From an uncultured Bryobacterales bacterium (GTDB lineage: Bacteria > Acidobacteriota > Terriglobia > Bryobacterales > UBA6623), in assembly GCA_951813065.1 (NCBI GenBank), contig CATOTH010000001.1:124001-188000 (forward strand): a stretch of 64,000 bases of DNA. The letters run 5' to 3'. The stretch's first letter is position 1, and each line of letters begins with the position of its first letter. The position numbers and the translations under genes are program-made. The notes beneath the pieces were generated by a model. The model had not been told where the DNA came from. It was given only the letters and a program-made list of their open reading frames with translations, and ran no database searches. Shown here in pieces: positions 40,549 through 50,112 of the stretch.

Positions 40549-42372
40549 TTGAAGTCCTTCCAATGGTCCTGGCCCGACGAATCGTCGGAGCGATTGCAAC
40601 GCAGTGCTGCAATCCAGCGTGCGCTCGCAGTGCCGCCGGCTCTGGCATTCGCGTTGGCGAATCGCATCTCCGACAGTTTCGATCCGTCGGATCTCGCTGA
40701 TCACTCCCTAAGTGATTGCACTCTGCGGATAGGCGAACCAGACCGGGTCGAGCAAGCCGCCGAGACTTTGCTGGAGGCATCCAGGACTGGTTCGATGGGG
40801 ATTCTGTGCGATTTCGACGTCGACGGATCCACCTCGCAGGCGATCTTGGTGGAAGCGATGCGCGCGGTATCGCGCGGAAGAGCACCAGATCCGGTCGTGG
40901 CCGTCCCTTACCGCAACAGTGAAGGCTTCGGACCGAACGAACGCTGTCTGGACCTGTTGCAAGAGGCCAGAGTTTCCTGTGTTGCGGTCGTTGATTGCGG
41001 CACGGCCGCAGGCACCTTGCTAGATCGCTACCAGGAATCCGCGGGGATCGTGCCAGTGGTCATTGACCACCACCCACCGCATCGCCAAACTCCGCCCGCG
41101 AGCGGCCTGGTGGTCAATCCGTGGGTTTCGAGAGGATCGGCACCAGGAGAGCAGGGGACACTGTGCGCGGCGGCATTGACGTGGTTCGTTGCAAGGGCAA
41201 TGCTACGCCAATCGGGTCTTTCCGCCGAAGACACCTTGGTGGTGCGCAAGCGCATCACCCTGCTCGCTGCCATGGGCACGGCTTGCGACATGATGCGTCT
41301 CGACATGCCGTTCAACCGCTCGTTGGTCCGGGCCGGCGTCCGGCTGATGGCAGATCCGGTTGCGGTTCCGCCAGGCATTGCAGCCATTCGTGAGACTGCG
41401 GGGATCAGATCTGAACCAACTGCTGACGATTTTGGCTGGAGGATCGGCCCGCGGATCAACGCAGGCTCGCGGATGGGTGAATCGGACTTGGCCGCCCGTT
41501 GCCTCCGAGAGCGGGACCAATCCCACGCTCGGGAACTCGCAGAGCAACTGGACCGTCTGAATCGACTTCGGATCGACACTGGGAAACTGGCAGCGCAGGA
41601 ACTCGAGGCTTCACCGTCCTTCACGGCGTTCGCCGAAGGCCCGGTAAACGTCCATATCTCTCGCGAGGCGACACCAGGCACGGTCGGCCTTGTTGCGTCC
41701 ACAATCGTCAAGCGGTTTGGCTGGCCGGCTTTTGCACTGTCGGACCGCGAGGAGGGAGCCCTCGTTGGTTCGGGCCGGGCGGCTCTGGACTTCGACGTGG
41801 GCGCGGCGGTTAGCGCCGCGTGCGAGCAGAAGATCCTGTTGACCGGCGGTGGTCACGCCAACGCCTGCGGCCTGAGCCTCTCGCGGAACCGGATTGAAGA
41901 CTTCGAAGAGTTCGTGAAGCAGCGTTTCGCAGCGGCATTGCGGGCAAGTACCGTGCGACCCGAACCGACGTATCAGATCGACGCTACGCTGGATGGCAAG
42001 AGCCTAGCCGGCGAGTCGCTGCTCGCGGTTGCAGAGAAGCAGCGCAAACTCGAACCGTGGGGGTCGGGATTGGAACTTCCCCTCTTTGGCGTTCGCAACT
42101 GCTTGATCAGGAGACGACGGCAGTTGCAGGGAGGTCATATCCTGATGACCCTTGTCTCGAATGGGGAAGAGTTTCAAGCGGTTTGGTGGAACCCTCCGTC
42201 GGACTGGCAGCAGAAGGCAGGATTGGAAGAGTCGGCGGTTTCGGATGTCAAGGTGCTGTCCAGAGCAGCACGGGACAGCTTCGAGGTCGTCGGCCAAGTC
42301 GCACTCAATAGTTGGAACGGGCGGCGCGATGGGCGTTTCGTGGTCCGGGACGCTAGGCCATCGGTAGATTGA
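40549..42372 (+). CDS. recJ: DHH-family single-stranded DNA exonuclease, RecJ-like
   Basis: 607 residues. RecJ degrades ssDNA 5' to 3' in recombination and repair. Motif I is CDFDVDGSTSQ (DxD), then VDCGT, DHHPPH (the DHH motif) and a later NAGSRMGESDLA. DHHA1 is GGHANACGLSLS; the remainder fits the OB domain (QLQGGHILMTLVSNGEEFQA). The TTG start at 40549 is the first start codon in frame, no strong ribosome binding site is seen, so the start is uncertain. Length is slightly above the usual 570. Confidence 0.88.
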   Translation: MKSFQWSWPDESSERLQRSAAIQRALAVPPALAFALANRISDSFDPSDLADHSLSDCTLRIGEPDRVEQAAETLLEASRTGSMGILCDFDVDGSTSQAILVEAMRAVSRGRAPDPVVAVPYRNSEGFGPNERCLDLLQEARVSCVAVVDCGTAAGTLLDRYQESAGIVPVVIDHHPPHRQTPPASGLVVNPWVSRGSAPGEQGTLCAAALTWFVARAMLRQSGLSAEDTLVVRKRITLLAAMGTACDMMRLDMPFNRSLVRAGVRLMADPVAVPPGIAAIRETAGIRSEPTADDFGWRIGPRINAGSRMGESDLAARCLRERDQSHARELAEQLDRLNRLRIDTGKLAAQELEASPSFTAFAEGPVNVHISREATPGTVGLVASTIVKRFGWPAFALSDREEGALVGSGRAALDFDVGAAVSAACEQKILLTGGGHANACGLSLSRNRIEDFEEFVKQRFAAALRASTVRPEPTYQIDATLDGKSLAGESLLAVAEKQRKLEPWGSGLELPLFGVRNCLIRRRRQLQGGHILMTLVSNGEEFQAVWWNPPSDWQQKAGLEESAVSDVKVLSRAARDSFEVVGQVALNSWNGRRDGRFVVRDARPSVD

Positions 42373-42399
42373 GCGGGCGCGAAAGAGGCCGGACACGCA

Positions 42400-43689
42400 C
42401 TACGCAATCGCGCGGAACGCATTTCGTGCGCATTCGATCGCACGATCGATGTCAACATCAGAATGGCATGCGCCGATGAACAATGCCTCGTACTGCGAGC
42501 ATGGCAAGTAGATTCCCTGTGCCAGCATTTCGCGGAAGTAGCGGCCGAAGGCCTCGGTGTCGCACGTGGCCGCCCCGTCCCAATCCCGAATCTCTTCGCT
42601 GGAAAAGAAGAATGTGAGCATCGATCCAACACGGTTGCTCGTGAGTGCAATACCGACTTGACCGGCCGCCTCCATCACCCCCGTCTGCATCCGTGCGCCC
42701 GACTCCTCGACCCGTTCGTACACTTCCGGATTGTCACGGAGATATCGGAGCGTTGACAGCCCCCCCGCCACTGCAAGTGGGTTCCCGGACAATGTGCCGG
42801 CTTGGTAGACGGATCCTACCGGTGCGACCTGCTCCATGATTTCCCTGCGGCCACCGAAGGCGCCAATGGGCAGACCGCCTCCGATCACCTTGCCGAGGGT
42901 TGTCAAGTCCGGCGTCACGCCGTATAGGCTCTGCGCTCCACCGAGTGCGACACGGAAGCCGGTCATCACTTCATCGAAGATCAGTACCGCCCCGTCCCGG
43001 CTGCAAAGATCCCGGACCCGCTGCAGGAAGCCGGACATTGGTGGCACGCAGCCCATGTTGCCAACCACCGGTTCCAAGATGACCGCCGCGATCTCTCCGC
43101 CGTGCCTTGAGAAGGCCTCCTCCACTGCGTGGATGTCGTTGTAAGGTAGCGGGAGAGTGGTCTTTGCAAACCCGTCTGGCACCCCGGCCGAGTCGGAAAT
43201 CCCGAGTGTGGCTAGGCCTGACCCCGCCTTCACCAGCAACGAGTCGACGTGGCCATGATAGTTGCCGGCGAACTTGACGGCCATGTCCCGGCCAGTGAAA
43301 CCGCGAGCTACGCGAAGCGCGCTCATGGTTGCCTCGGTGCCGGAATTCACTAACCGCACCATTTCCACCGACGGCACAATCCCGACGATGAGATTCGCCA
43401 ATTCGACCTCGGCCTCGGTCGGAGCCCCGAAGCTTGTGCCCCGTTCCAATACCTCCGCTAGTGCCGCAATGACCGCAGGATGCCGGTGACCAAGCAAGAG
43501 CGGCCCCCAAGACCCGACAAAGTCTATGTATTCGTTCCTGTCGGTGTCCCAGATTCGACAGCCGTCACCGCGCGTGATGAAGACAGGCTCTCGGCCAACC
43601 GATTTGAACGCGCGCGCCGGTGAGTTCACGCCGCCCGGAATCGATCGCCGGGCCTTAGCAAAGAGCGCACTGGATCTGTCGTGTTCCAT
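42400..43689 (-). CDS. hemL: Glutamate-1-semialdehyde 2,1-aminomutase
   Basis: 429 residues. PLP enzyme that makes 5-aminolevulinate from glutamate-1-semialdehyde in haem synthesis. The motif LIFDEVMTGFRVALGGAQ is followed by the PLP lysine in LGKVIGGGLPIGAFGG. The start RSSALFAKARRSIPGGVNSP and MVRLVNSGTEATMSALRVAR are family hallmarks. ATG start at 43689. It converges with the RecJ gene, 27 bases apart. Confidence 0.97.
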   Translation of the reverse strand: MEHDRSSALFAKARRSIPGGVNSPARAFKSVGREPVFITRGDGCRIWDTDRNEYIDFVGSWGPLLLGHRHPAVIAALAEVLERGTSFGAPTEAEVELANLIVGIVPSVEMVRLVNSGTEATMSALRVARGFTGRDMAVKFAGNYHGHVDSLLVKAGSGLATLGISDSAGVPDGFAKTTLPLPYNDIHAVEEAFSRHGGEIAAVILEPVVGNMGCVPPMSGFLQRVRDLCSRDGAVLIFDEVMTGFRVALGGAQSLYGVTPDLTTLGKVIGGGLPIGAFGGRREIMEQVAPVGSVYQAGTLSGNPLAVAGGLSTLRYLRDNPEVYERVEESGARMQTGVMEAAGQVGIALTSNRVGSMLTFFFSSEEIRDWDGAATCDTEAFGRYFREMLAQGIYLPCSQYEALFIGACHSDVDIDRAIECARNAFRAIA

Positions 43690-43943
43690 TGAATTACTTG
43701 CGCCGGACCCAGCTTTGCTCAGGCCAGATAGGGGAATTGACCCGGGGTCTCCTGCACCAAATCGGACTCCAAAGTATACCCAAGAAAGCGCCTCCCCGAC
43801 TCACACCATGCCGTTCCGTGAGCGGGCAAACTGGACCCATTGACCACCTGGGATGACATCCCATGGCGCCATGCGAGTGGCCAAGATGTCGTCCACTGGG
43901 TGGTGCGATGGCAAGTGATCTCGATTTGGGGTACGTTCGGGCT
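43690..43943. other. Intergenic upstream of hemL
   Basis: Region between hemL (minus) and a lipoprotein gene (minus). No gene seen; the hemL promoter lies in it. Confidence 0.5.
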
Positions 43944-44414
43944 TCACTGGGCAGGCGCGTTACCGATGGGAGGATGGCCCGGTGGGAGTTCGATTGAAGG
44001 TTGGGTAGTGGGTGGATGGCCCGGCGGAAGTACCGTGCCTGGCTGCGTCGTAGGTGGATGCCCTGGGGGTAGGCCCGGCGGGTTGCCGGGCGATGTCACG
44101 CTCGGATCCTGCCCACCAGTGGCGGTATCCGGAGGTACGACTCGCCAGCCATTGGCTCCCAGCTCGAGAAAGTAAACCATCTTCATTTCGGCTTCGGGAT
44201 CCCCGGACGCAGCAATCGTCACTTCGGCCATTGCGCTGTCACCCTCATAACGGATGCGTCCCACATGGACTCGCATCTCGTCAGCACGCAAGTCAGTGTG
44301 CCCGGACAGGTAGGTCTGCACGGCCATCTGGACATCGGCCGCGGACCGAGGGTCCTCTGCCTCACAGCCCACAAGTGAGCATGCGATCACCGCGAGCATG
44401 CTTACACGTTTCAT
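43944..44414 (-). CDS. Lipoprotein with Pro/Gly/His-rich repeats
   Basis: About 156 residues. The lipobox VIACSLVGC follows a short signal (MKRVSMLA). The middle resembles a small alpha/beta domain (VQTYLSGHTDLRADEMRVHV, AEMKMVYFLELGANGWRVV). The C-terminal 50 residues carry a 14-residue repeat, LPPGHPPTTQPGTV, two and a half times, encoded by 42-bp tandem DNA repeats, which can vary in number. No function is known. The start is the ATG at 44414, with an upstream ATG at 44426 as alternative. Confidence 0.75.
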   Translation of the reverse strand: MKRVSMLAVIACSLVGCEAEDPRSAADVQMAVQTYLSGHTDLRADEMRVHVGRIRYEGDSAMAEVTIAASGDPEAEMKMVYFLELGANGWRVVPPDTATGGQDPSVTSPGNPPGLPPGHPPTTQPGTVLPPGHPPTTQPSIELPPGHPPIGNAPAQ

Positions 44415-44458
44415 CAACACCTCCACGGCCTAGACCCTAAATCGACCCTCACCGCCGA

Positions 44459-44977
44459 CTACCGAGTCACTTCCCACGCGAGATGGGCCAACTCGGGCTG
44501 GATGAGTCTCTCCCAAGCAAGTTGCACTGCCGCCGGCGAACCAGGCACGGAGAATACGAGCTTCCCCGAACAGACGCCGGCCGTCGCGCGAGACATCATT
44601 GCCGCCGCGCCGATCTGTTCATAGCTCAACATTCGGAACAGTTCGCCGAAGCCGGTCAGTTCCTTCTCGATCTGTCGATTCAGGACATCGAAGGTCCTGT
44701 CCCGTCGCGAAATGCCCGTTCCGCCATTGAACAAGATCACTTGGACACTCAAGTCATCCGCGAGTTCGAGCAGGGCCGCTTGAACACGGTCAGGATCGTC
44801 GGGCACGATCTGAACGGAATGCAGGATATTGCCGGACCGCTCGATTTGATCTCTCAGATATGCCTGGTTCGCATCGGTCTTCGACGTGCGTGTATCACTT
44901 ACCGTGACAACCGCAAGTGTGACCGGTCCTCGTTCCGCTGCATGCTTGCGATGCTCGGCGGTACTCTTCGACTCCAT
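44459..44977 (-). CDS. moaB: MoaB/Mog-family molybdenum cofactor protein
   Basis: About 172 residues. It adenylates molybdopterin or inserts molybdenum. [20 protein letters not shown] opens the fold; [15 protein letters not shown] is the conserved GGTG motif; LFSVPGSP-like [13 protein letters not shown] ends it. The start is set at the ATG at 44977, with TTG codons at 44983 and 44998 also possible; GAGGAAG is just upstream of these. It is separated by only 22 bases from the gene upstream. Confidence 0.88.
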   Translation of the reverse strand: MESKSTAEHRKHAAERGPVTLAVVTVSDTRTSKTDANQAYLRDQIERSGNILHSVQIVPDDPDRVQAALLELADDLSVQVILFNGGTGISRRDRTFDVLNRQIEKELTGFGELFRMLSYEQIGAAAMMSRATAGVCSGKLVFSVPGSPAAVQLAWERLIQPELAHLAWEVTR

Positions 44978-44999
44978 CTTCAATGTCAACTTCCTCAAC

Positions 45000-45485
45000 C
45001 TAGCGCCCGCCGATCTTCCGGCCGAATGTCTTGACGCCCTTCACTACAGTCTTGACGCCCTTCTTCGCGCCCTCACCAACAGCCTGTGCCCCGTCCACGG
45101 TCTCCTCCGCAACAGTTTCGGCACCTTCCGCAGCCTTCTCGGCCGCCACTTCACCGCCCTCTACGGACTTCTCCGCCACAACTTCCGTCCCATCGGCAGT
45201 CTTTTCCGCAACGACCTGAGTCCCTTCCACGGTCCCTTGGGCTACGACCTCGGCACCTTCTGCTGTCTCCTCGGCAACGATCTGGGCACCATCAGCGGTT
45301 TCTTCAGCAACGATCTTGGCACCTTCGACGACGGCTTCGGCACCCTTCTTGATCCCTTGCGCAGCCTTGGTGATCACTCCCTTGTCATTGCCAATTGCAG
45401 GATGCTCCAGAGCAACTGCTCCGATCCAGACGAGGAAACCCGCACTGAGCAATCGAGAGACCAAACCCCTGGAGAAACGTGTCAT
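45000..45485 (-). CDS. Secreted 11-residue-repeat (hendecad) protein
   Basis: About 161 residues. A signal peptide ([23 protein letters not shown]) is followed by about eight repeats of an 11-residue unit, such as [44 protein letters not shown] and [11 protein letters not shown]. Such repeats make amphipathic helices or coiled coils, as in LEA proteins or apolipoproteins. The C-terminus becomes basic ([20 protein letters not shown]). ATG start at 45485. A stress-protective or envelope role is possible (inference). Confidence 0.75.
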   Translation of the reverse strand: MTRFSRGLVSRLLSAGFLVWIGAVALEHPAIGNDKGVITKAAQGIKKGAEAVVEGAKIVAEETADGAQIVAEETAEGAEVVAQGTVEGTQVVAEKTADGTEVVAEKSVEGGEVAAEKAAEGAETVAEETVDGAQAVGEGAKKGVKTVVKGVKTFGRKIGGR

Positions 45486-45543
45486 TGGAACGTTCACCCT
45501 TACGCTTCTCAGTCTACTGCCAGTGGCCGACAAGATCGGAGTC

Positions 45544-46752
45544 TCAACTCGATTCCAGATAGGTTTCGGTCTCGACCGGATCCCCATAGTTCACGCCTTC
45601 GACATCGAAACCGAAGAGGTTGTTGAAATCCCGCTTGAAGCCTTCGAAGTCAGCTAATTCCCGCATTGACTCAGTGTCGACCGAGGGCCATATCCTGGCA
45701 ATCTCCTCCTGCACATCTCCTCGCATCTCCAAGTCGTCCAAGCGAATGAGCCCATCGTCGTCCAGAGTCGGGCCACCCGGGGCGATGATGTGATCCAGCA
45801 GAAGCCGGTTCATTTGCTCGATGCATCCTTCGTGGATCCCGGCCGCCTTCATCACGCGGAAGAGCAAGCTCATATACAGCGGAACGACCGGTATTGCTGC
45901 CGACGCTTGCGTCACAACCGCTTTGTTGACGGAGAGCCATGCTTCGCCGCCCACAGATCGCCCCATGGTCTCACTCAATTCCTCCGCTGTTTTCTTGAGA
46001 TGACGCTTCGCTGCACCTATCGTGCCGTCCCGATAAATCGGCCATGTCAAGCTCGGGCCGTAATACGTGTAAGCAACAGTCCGTGCGCCCTCGGCCAAGA
46101 GTTCTTCCGCAGACAGCCACTCGATCCACCAGCGCCAGTCCTCACCACCCATTACCGCAACGGTCTCGTCGATGTCTTCCTTGGCGGCCGCTCCGACAGT
46201 AGCGGTCTTGACTTCGGCGGTCGACAGGTCGATAGTCTTCCCCGTGTAGAGGGACCCGATAGCCTTCAGGCTCGACGAATGAGTGATGCCGGTGCGAGGA
46301 TTTGTCCTTTTGGGAGAAGCAAGGCTGTAAATGACGAGGTCGACCTTGCCCATCGAATCGGCTAGGATCCTCGCCACTCCGGCCTTGACTTTGTCAGAGT
46401 ACGCGTCACCGTTTACGCTTCGGGCCCAGAGACCGTCCCGCTCGGCGGCTCGATGCAGGGCCACGGAATTGTAGTAGCCAGCCGACGCGGTTCGGCGGCC
46501 GGACGGCGGTTTCTCCAGGAACACGCCCAACGTGCGGCACCCCAGGCCCCAGCCAGCAGCAATGCGGGATGCCAGTCCGTAACCTGTAGAACTGCCTATC
46601 ACAAGGACGTTCTTGATACCGGATGGCGGCTCTTCGTAGACCCTGCCGCTGACGTGCGCGATTTGGTTCTCGATGTTCCTGGCGCAACCCTCCGGATGGG
46701 CGTTGACGCAAATGAAGCCTCTGGAACGCTGCTTGACAACTTGCTGAGGCAT
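45544..46752 (-). CDS. fabV: Trans-2-enoyl-ACP/CoA reductase FabV
   Basis: 402 residues. NADH-dependent enoyl reductase of fatty acid synthesis, insensitive to triclosan. NVLVIGSSTGYGLASRIAAGWG is the Rossmann motif; SLASPKRTNPRTG and YTYYGPSLTWPIYRDGTIG hold the active-site Tyr with an eight-residue spacing to the Lys (AAKRHL). The KGYS-like C-terminus ends with FNNLFGFDVEGVNY. ATG start at 46752. Normal length. Confidence 0.97.
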   Translation of the reverse strand: MPQQVVKQRSRGFICVNAHPEGCARNIENQIAHVSGRVYEEPPSGIKNVLVIGSSTGYGLASRIAAGWGLGCRTLGVFLEKPPSGRRTASAGYYNSVALHRAAERDGLWARSVNGDAYSDKVKAGVARILADSMGKVDLVIYSLASPKRTNPRTGITHSSSLKAIGSLYTGKTIDLSTAEVKTATVGAAAKEDIDETVAVMGGEDWRWWIEWLSAEELLAEGARTVAYTYYGPSLTWPIYRDGTIGAAKRHLKKTAEELSETMGRSVGGEAWLSVNKAVVTQASAAIPVVPLYMSLLFRVMKAAGIHEGCIEQMNRLLLDHIIAPGGPTLDDDGLIRLDDLEMRGDVQEEIARIWPSVDTESMRELADFEGFKRDFNNLFGFDVEGVNYGDPVETETYLESS

Positions 46753-46971
46753 AAGTCTTGTGGGCTCGCACTACCTCCCGTCAGTCAGGTCCCGGACAAC
46801 TGACGAAACAGTTCAGGCCAATCCGGCCCGACACGGCTTGCCATGCGGCTGTGGGAGTCTTGGGCGGATTGCTAAGAAGACGAGCCGGTTTCCCGCACCG
46901 GCGAGCGCTTGCGCGGGAATCACCTACAAGTCTACCCGCAAAAACCAGGCCGACTTGTCAAGGCAAGAGAC
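46753..46971. other. Intergenic upstream of fabV
   Basis: No gene; a 7-bp stem TTCCCGC/GCGGGAA is seen in it, of doubtful meaning. Confidence 0.4.
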
Positions 46972-47424
46972 TCACTGGTCAGAAACCCTGACGAGCAGCT
47001 CGACCTTCCTGATGCGCCGATAGACGACGCCCGTCCCGATCGCACCTGCGACGCCCGCGGCACAGCCGTGAGCAAGGCCTGTCTCCAGTTCGAGTGCCCC
47101 GACCACGAGATAGCCTAGAGGAACGAGCCACACAGAGACCCTCTCTGCCAACGTCAGGATGGGCAGTTGCTGACCGGGCGAGTCGATTGACGGGTATTGT
47201 TCGGAAGTTGAGGTGTCCACGCCCAGATAGGTCTCCCAGCCGACTATTTGCAAGCAGATGGCTCGGACGGCGGAAACCAAAATCATTCCGGCGTACACGC
47301 TATGGCGGGTGAGACCGTCCTCGACAACGTAGGAACCGAGAAAGTACCAAGCACTCACCGGAATCGAACTCGCCCAGGCCTCGTGCTTCGAGAAGGCATC
47401 GGACCAGCCTGGTTTAGACGCCAT
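46972..47424 (-). CDS. Predicted membrane protein, unknown function
   Basis: 150 residues with three to four hydrophobic stretches (SAWYFLGSYVVEDG, YAGMILVSAVRAICLQIVG, VSVWLVPLGYLVVGALELE, GVAGAIGTGVVYRRI). I do not recognise a family. ATG start at 47424. It lies between fabV and a bcp peroxiredoxin on the same strand, but spacing does not suggest an operon. Confidence 0.55.
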   Translation of the reverse strand: MASKPGWSDAFSKHEAWASSIPVSAWYFLGSYVVEDGLTRHSVYAGMILVSAVRAICLQIVGWETYLGVDTSTSEQYPSIDSPGQQLPILTLAERVSVWLVPLGYLVVGALELETGLAHGCAAGVAGAIGTGVVYRRIRKVELLVRVSDQ

Positions 47425-47526
47425 AGGCAGTCAATATATCAGGGTATGGCTTCCCATCCCGGCACGTGACGCGCGAGGATCGCCACCGACGCCCCGCTTT
47501 GGTCCGCGGCCGGATATTCCAGCGAT

Positions 47527-47985
47527 CTATCCGAGGTCCTCAAGAACCTGCGCGACGTGTCCGAAGACGTTGACCTTGTCATAGGTTGCGGAAATCCTGC
47601 CTTCCTCGTTAATCACGAACGTCGACCGGACGAGCCACATGAATCCAATTCCCAGCAGAGACTTCTTGCGCCACGCCCCGTACAATCTCGCGATCGCATG
47701 ATCCGGGTCGCTGACGAGCCGGAACGGCAAGTCGTGCCTCGCCTTGAAGCGTTCATGGGACTCAGTGCTATCGCCGCTGATTCCCAGAATGACCGCGTTC
47801 TTCGCCGCGAACTGCGGCTGGGCGCTGCGGAACGAGCAAGCCTCCAACATGCATCCGGGAGTGCTGTCCTTGGGGTAGAAATACACCACTACCTTCTTCC
47901 CTCGGTAGTCCGATAGACGGATCGCGCTTCCGCCGTCGGTCTTCGCCTCAAAGTCAGGCGCCATGTCTCCAACTTGCAGCGTCAC
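47527..47985 (-). CDS. bcp: Thioredoxin-dependent peroxiredoxin, BCP type
   Basis: 152 residues. Reduces peroxides with thioredoxin. DFEAKTDGGSAIRLSDYRGK opens the fold; FYPKDSTPGCMLEACSFR carries the peroxidatic cysteine and, five residues on, the likely resolving cysteine. VILGISGDSTESHERFKARH and TFVINEEGRI are family features. ATG start at 47985. Confidence 0.95.
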   Translation of the reverse strand: MTLQVGDMAPDFEAKTDGGSAIRLSDYRGKKVVVYFYPKDSTPGCMLEACSFRSAQPQFAAKNAVILGISGDSTESHERFKARHDLPFRLVSDPDHAIARLYGAWRKKSLLGIGFMWLVRSTFVINEEGRISATYDKVNVFGHVAQVLEDLG

Positions 47986-48733
47986 TTGCGGTTAGGAACC
48001 CTACTGGCTCGCCTCTTTCATCATGACCGACTGGAGTGCTGAGTGATATGCCCAAGTGCGCTTCGCTGTGGAAGTCGCCGCTTCGCAGAAGCAGTGTCCT
48101 CCGCTGCTCCTCATTAAGGCGGAATCAAAAAACGGCCCGGCCGGCATTTCTCCTGCATGGTCGGCGTGGTTCGACCGTTTTCTTCGCGCTCGCGAGAACC
48201 ACTCTCACTGGCCCCTCAGTCCGACTCGACGTAGGCATGATTCGCCGGTGACCGGGCCGAGTAGCGCTCAATCACAGTTGACACAGGGACGGCTCTCGAT
48301 GTCGAACGCAAGCAGTGCGGGTTGGGCTCCGCATCATGAAGCCGGAGACGGTGAACTGGCTGCGCCGGGAGCTGCAGCGCGGGAAACGGCTGCGGGCTGC
48401 GCTGGGGCGCGGGCTGGGGCAGTCCGCACGGGGAACTGTGCGGGGCCTCGGCGCGCGAGGTGACAAAAGGAGACTGTCCAGGCGATTGTTGCCTTGCACG
48501 AATTGCAGTTTGATCGCCGATTCCCGAGGACGACCCGTAGCGTTCGCGGAAGACTGGGGCAGCATCGTCGGCAACACTGCTTGCCAAAGTCGGTACCCTC
48601 GTACATAATCCAGCCAGTGTGGGTATCGCCCGGTGACCGACGTTGGCAATCCGAGAAGCCAGTTGCGGAAGCGTGAGTCGAAGAACACGGCCGGGGCCGC
48701 ATCAATGGCACTCGGACCGGAGGGGGAGACGAC
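47986..48733. other. Intergenic, no gene recognised
   Basis: About 750 bases of high GC with long open frames on both strands, none recognised (for example a plus frame 48315-48608). Likely non-coding or decayed. A ribosome binding site GGAGGGGGAG sits at the end, before the next gene. Confidence 0.4.
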
Positions 48734-49228
48734 ATGAGCGCCATCAGCCAGCGGACCGGCCCTGTCGGCCGATCACTCGTCGTGGTTCTGGCCGGGCTGC
48801 TGGGGTGCGCGGCGATTCTGCGCTCGCCGCCACTCTACGCGGCAAGCGAGACAATCCTCGTCGCTGCAAGAGCGTGCGCCGAGTTGGACTGGCGCGACAA
48901 GGGAGGCGAAGAGCGGGCAGAGTCTTATCGCGAGGCCTTGCGGTGCTTCAAGGCCCTTTATGTTCGCGTCGCCGGCGGCGAGCGTTCGAGCGAGGCGTTC
49001 GAAAAGGAGCTCACGGAGCGGCTAGACGCGCTCGAAGCGGCTTACTATCGGAGCCGGGATATCTGCGGCCTTCGGCAGCAACTGGGACTTGAAGACGGCA
49101 GCTGTGGCACGATCAGCCTCTCGCCTCTTGAGTTCGTCACCATGTTGAAGACGATGATTCTCGATGAAGATGCGGGCTGGGTAAGACGCGACCCGGCGCT
49201 CACCGAGGCGCTGCGGCTGGACGAGTGA
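48734..49228 (+). CDS. Secreted protein, unknown function
   Basis: 164 residues. A signal peptide (VVVLAGLLGCAAILRSPPLYAASE) precedes a helical domain with conserved cysteines (RACAELDW, ALRCFKALY, RDICGLRQQ, GSCGTIS), which may form disulfides. The ATG at 48734 follows GGAGGGGGAG. No family recognised. Confidence 0.65.
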   Translation: MSAISQRTGPVGRSLVVVLAGLLGCAAILRSPPLYAASETILVAARACAELDWRDKGGEERAESYREALRCFKALYVRVAGGERSSEAFEKELTERLDALEAAYYRSRDICGLRQQLGLEDGSCGTISLSPLEFVTMLKTMILDEDAGWVRRDPALTEALRLDE

Positions 49229-49602
49229 AGCGGGCCCAGGTGGTCGCGGAATTGCGAGCATGTACCATCCTTTCGTCCGTAAGGGGTGGCCAACTTGAGG
49301 TCTGAAGAAGCGGTTTGCCGCTACGCCGCGCGTTCGGGGCTACGGCGGGGTCGGGTCGTGCAGCTGGCCGAAAGCGTCAGACGGGAGTTTGGGGCTAGCT
49401 GGTTGGTCCCTGACCGAGTTTGCGCACGGATGCAGAATGCCGACCCATCCTGCGGCTGGTACGGGTGTTAACTGCGATGGGTCGCTACCCGGGCCGATTG
49501 AGCTGAAGTCCCCTGTGGTATCTTCGGAAAAGGACCTCGCCCAAGGCCTTCGTACCGCGCCTCGCGAGGGATCCCAACCCCTTTCAGGTCCCGCAAACCG
49601 CC
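49229..49602. other. Intergenic upstream of gamma carbonic anhydrase
   Basis: About 370 bases, no gene recognised. Confidence 0.4.
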
Positions 49603-50112
49603 ATGATTCGAAGCTTTCGCGGCATGCGGCCCTCCGTTGCGCCAAGCGCATTCGTCGACGAGAGCGCCGTCTTGATCGGCGATGTCGTCGTTGGCGAGCA
49701 ATCCAGCATTTGGTGCCAGGTGACTGTGCGTGCAGATACTTCCAGGGTGACGATCGGCGACGAGACCAACATCCAGGACAACAGCTGCCTGCATGAGGAC
49801 GCTGACGCGCCTCTGAATATCGGAAATGGTGTCGTCGTTGGCCATTCATGCACCGTGCATGGCTGCGACGTGGAGGATGACTGCCTGATCGGCATGGGAG
49901 CCACGATTCTCAGCAAGGCGCGGATCGGGGCAGGTTCCATCGTGGCCGCAGGCGCTGTCGTGCTGGGAGGGACGGAGATTCCACCACGCAGCTTGGTGAC
50001 CGGAGTGCCGGCCAAGGTGAAGCGGGAGATCAGCGACGCGGAACTCGAACGCACTCGCGAGAATGCCCGTCACTACGTGGAACTTGCCGCCCAGTACCGG
50101 CAAGAGACCTGA
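49603..50112 (+). CDS. Gamma carbonic anhydrase family protein (YrdA/PaaY-like)
   Basis: 169 residues. Left-handed beta-helix of hexapeptide repeats ([36 protein letters not shown]). Zinc ligands are histidines in SCLHED and [10 protein letters not shown]. The family includes gamma carbonic anhydrases and related acyltransferase-like proteins. ATG start at 49603. Its stop overlaps the aspS ATG by one base, so the two are translated together. Confidence 0.9.
   Translation: MIRSFRGMRPSVAPSAFVDESAVLIGDVVVGEQSSIWCQVTVRADTSRVTIGDETNIQDNSCLHEDADAPLNIGNGVVVGHSCTVHGCDVEDDCLIGMGATILSKARIGAGSIVAAGAVVLGGTEIPPRSLVTGVPAKVKREISDAELERTRENARHYVELAAQYRQET

Noticed and set aside
46870..46930. Stem TTCCCGC/GCGGGAA as a terminator
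   Set aside because: Only seven pairs, a long loop and no T run.
48315..48608. Plus frame with an Arg-rich region before the secreted protein gene
   Set aside because: No family resemblance and equally good frames on the other strand; could be remnant DNA.
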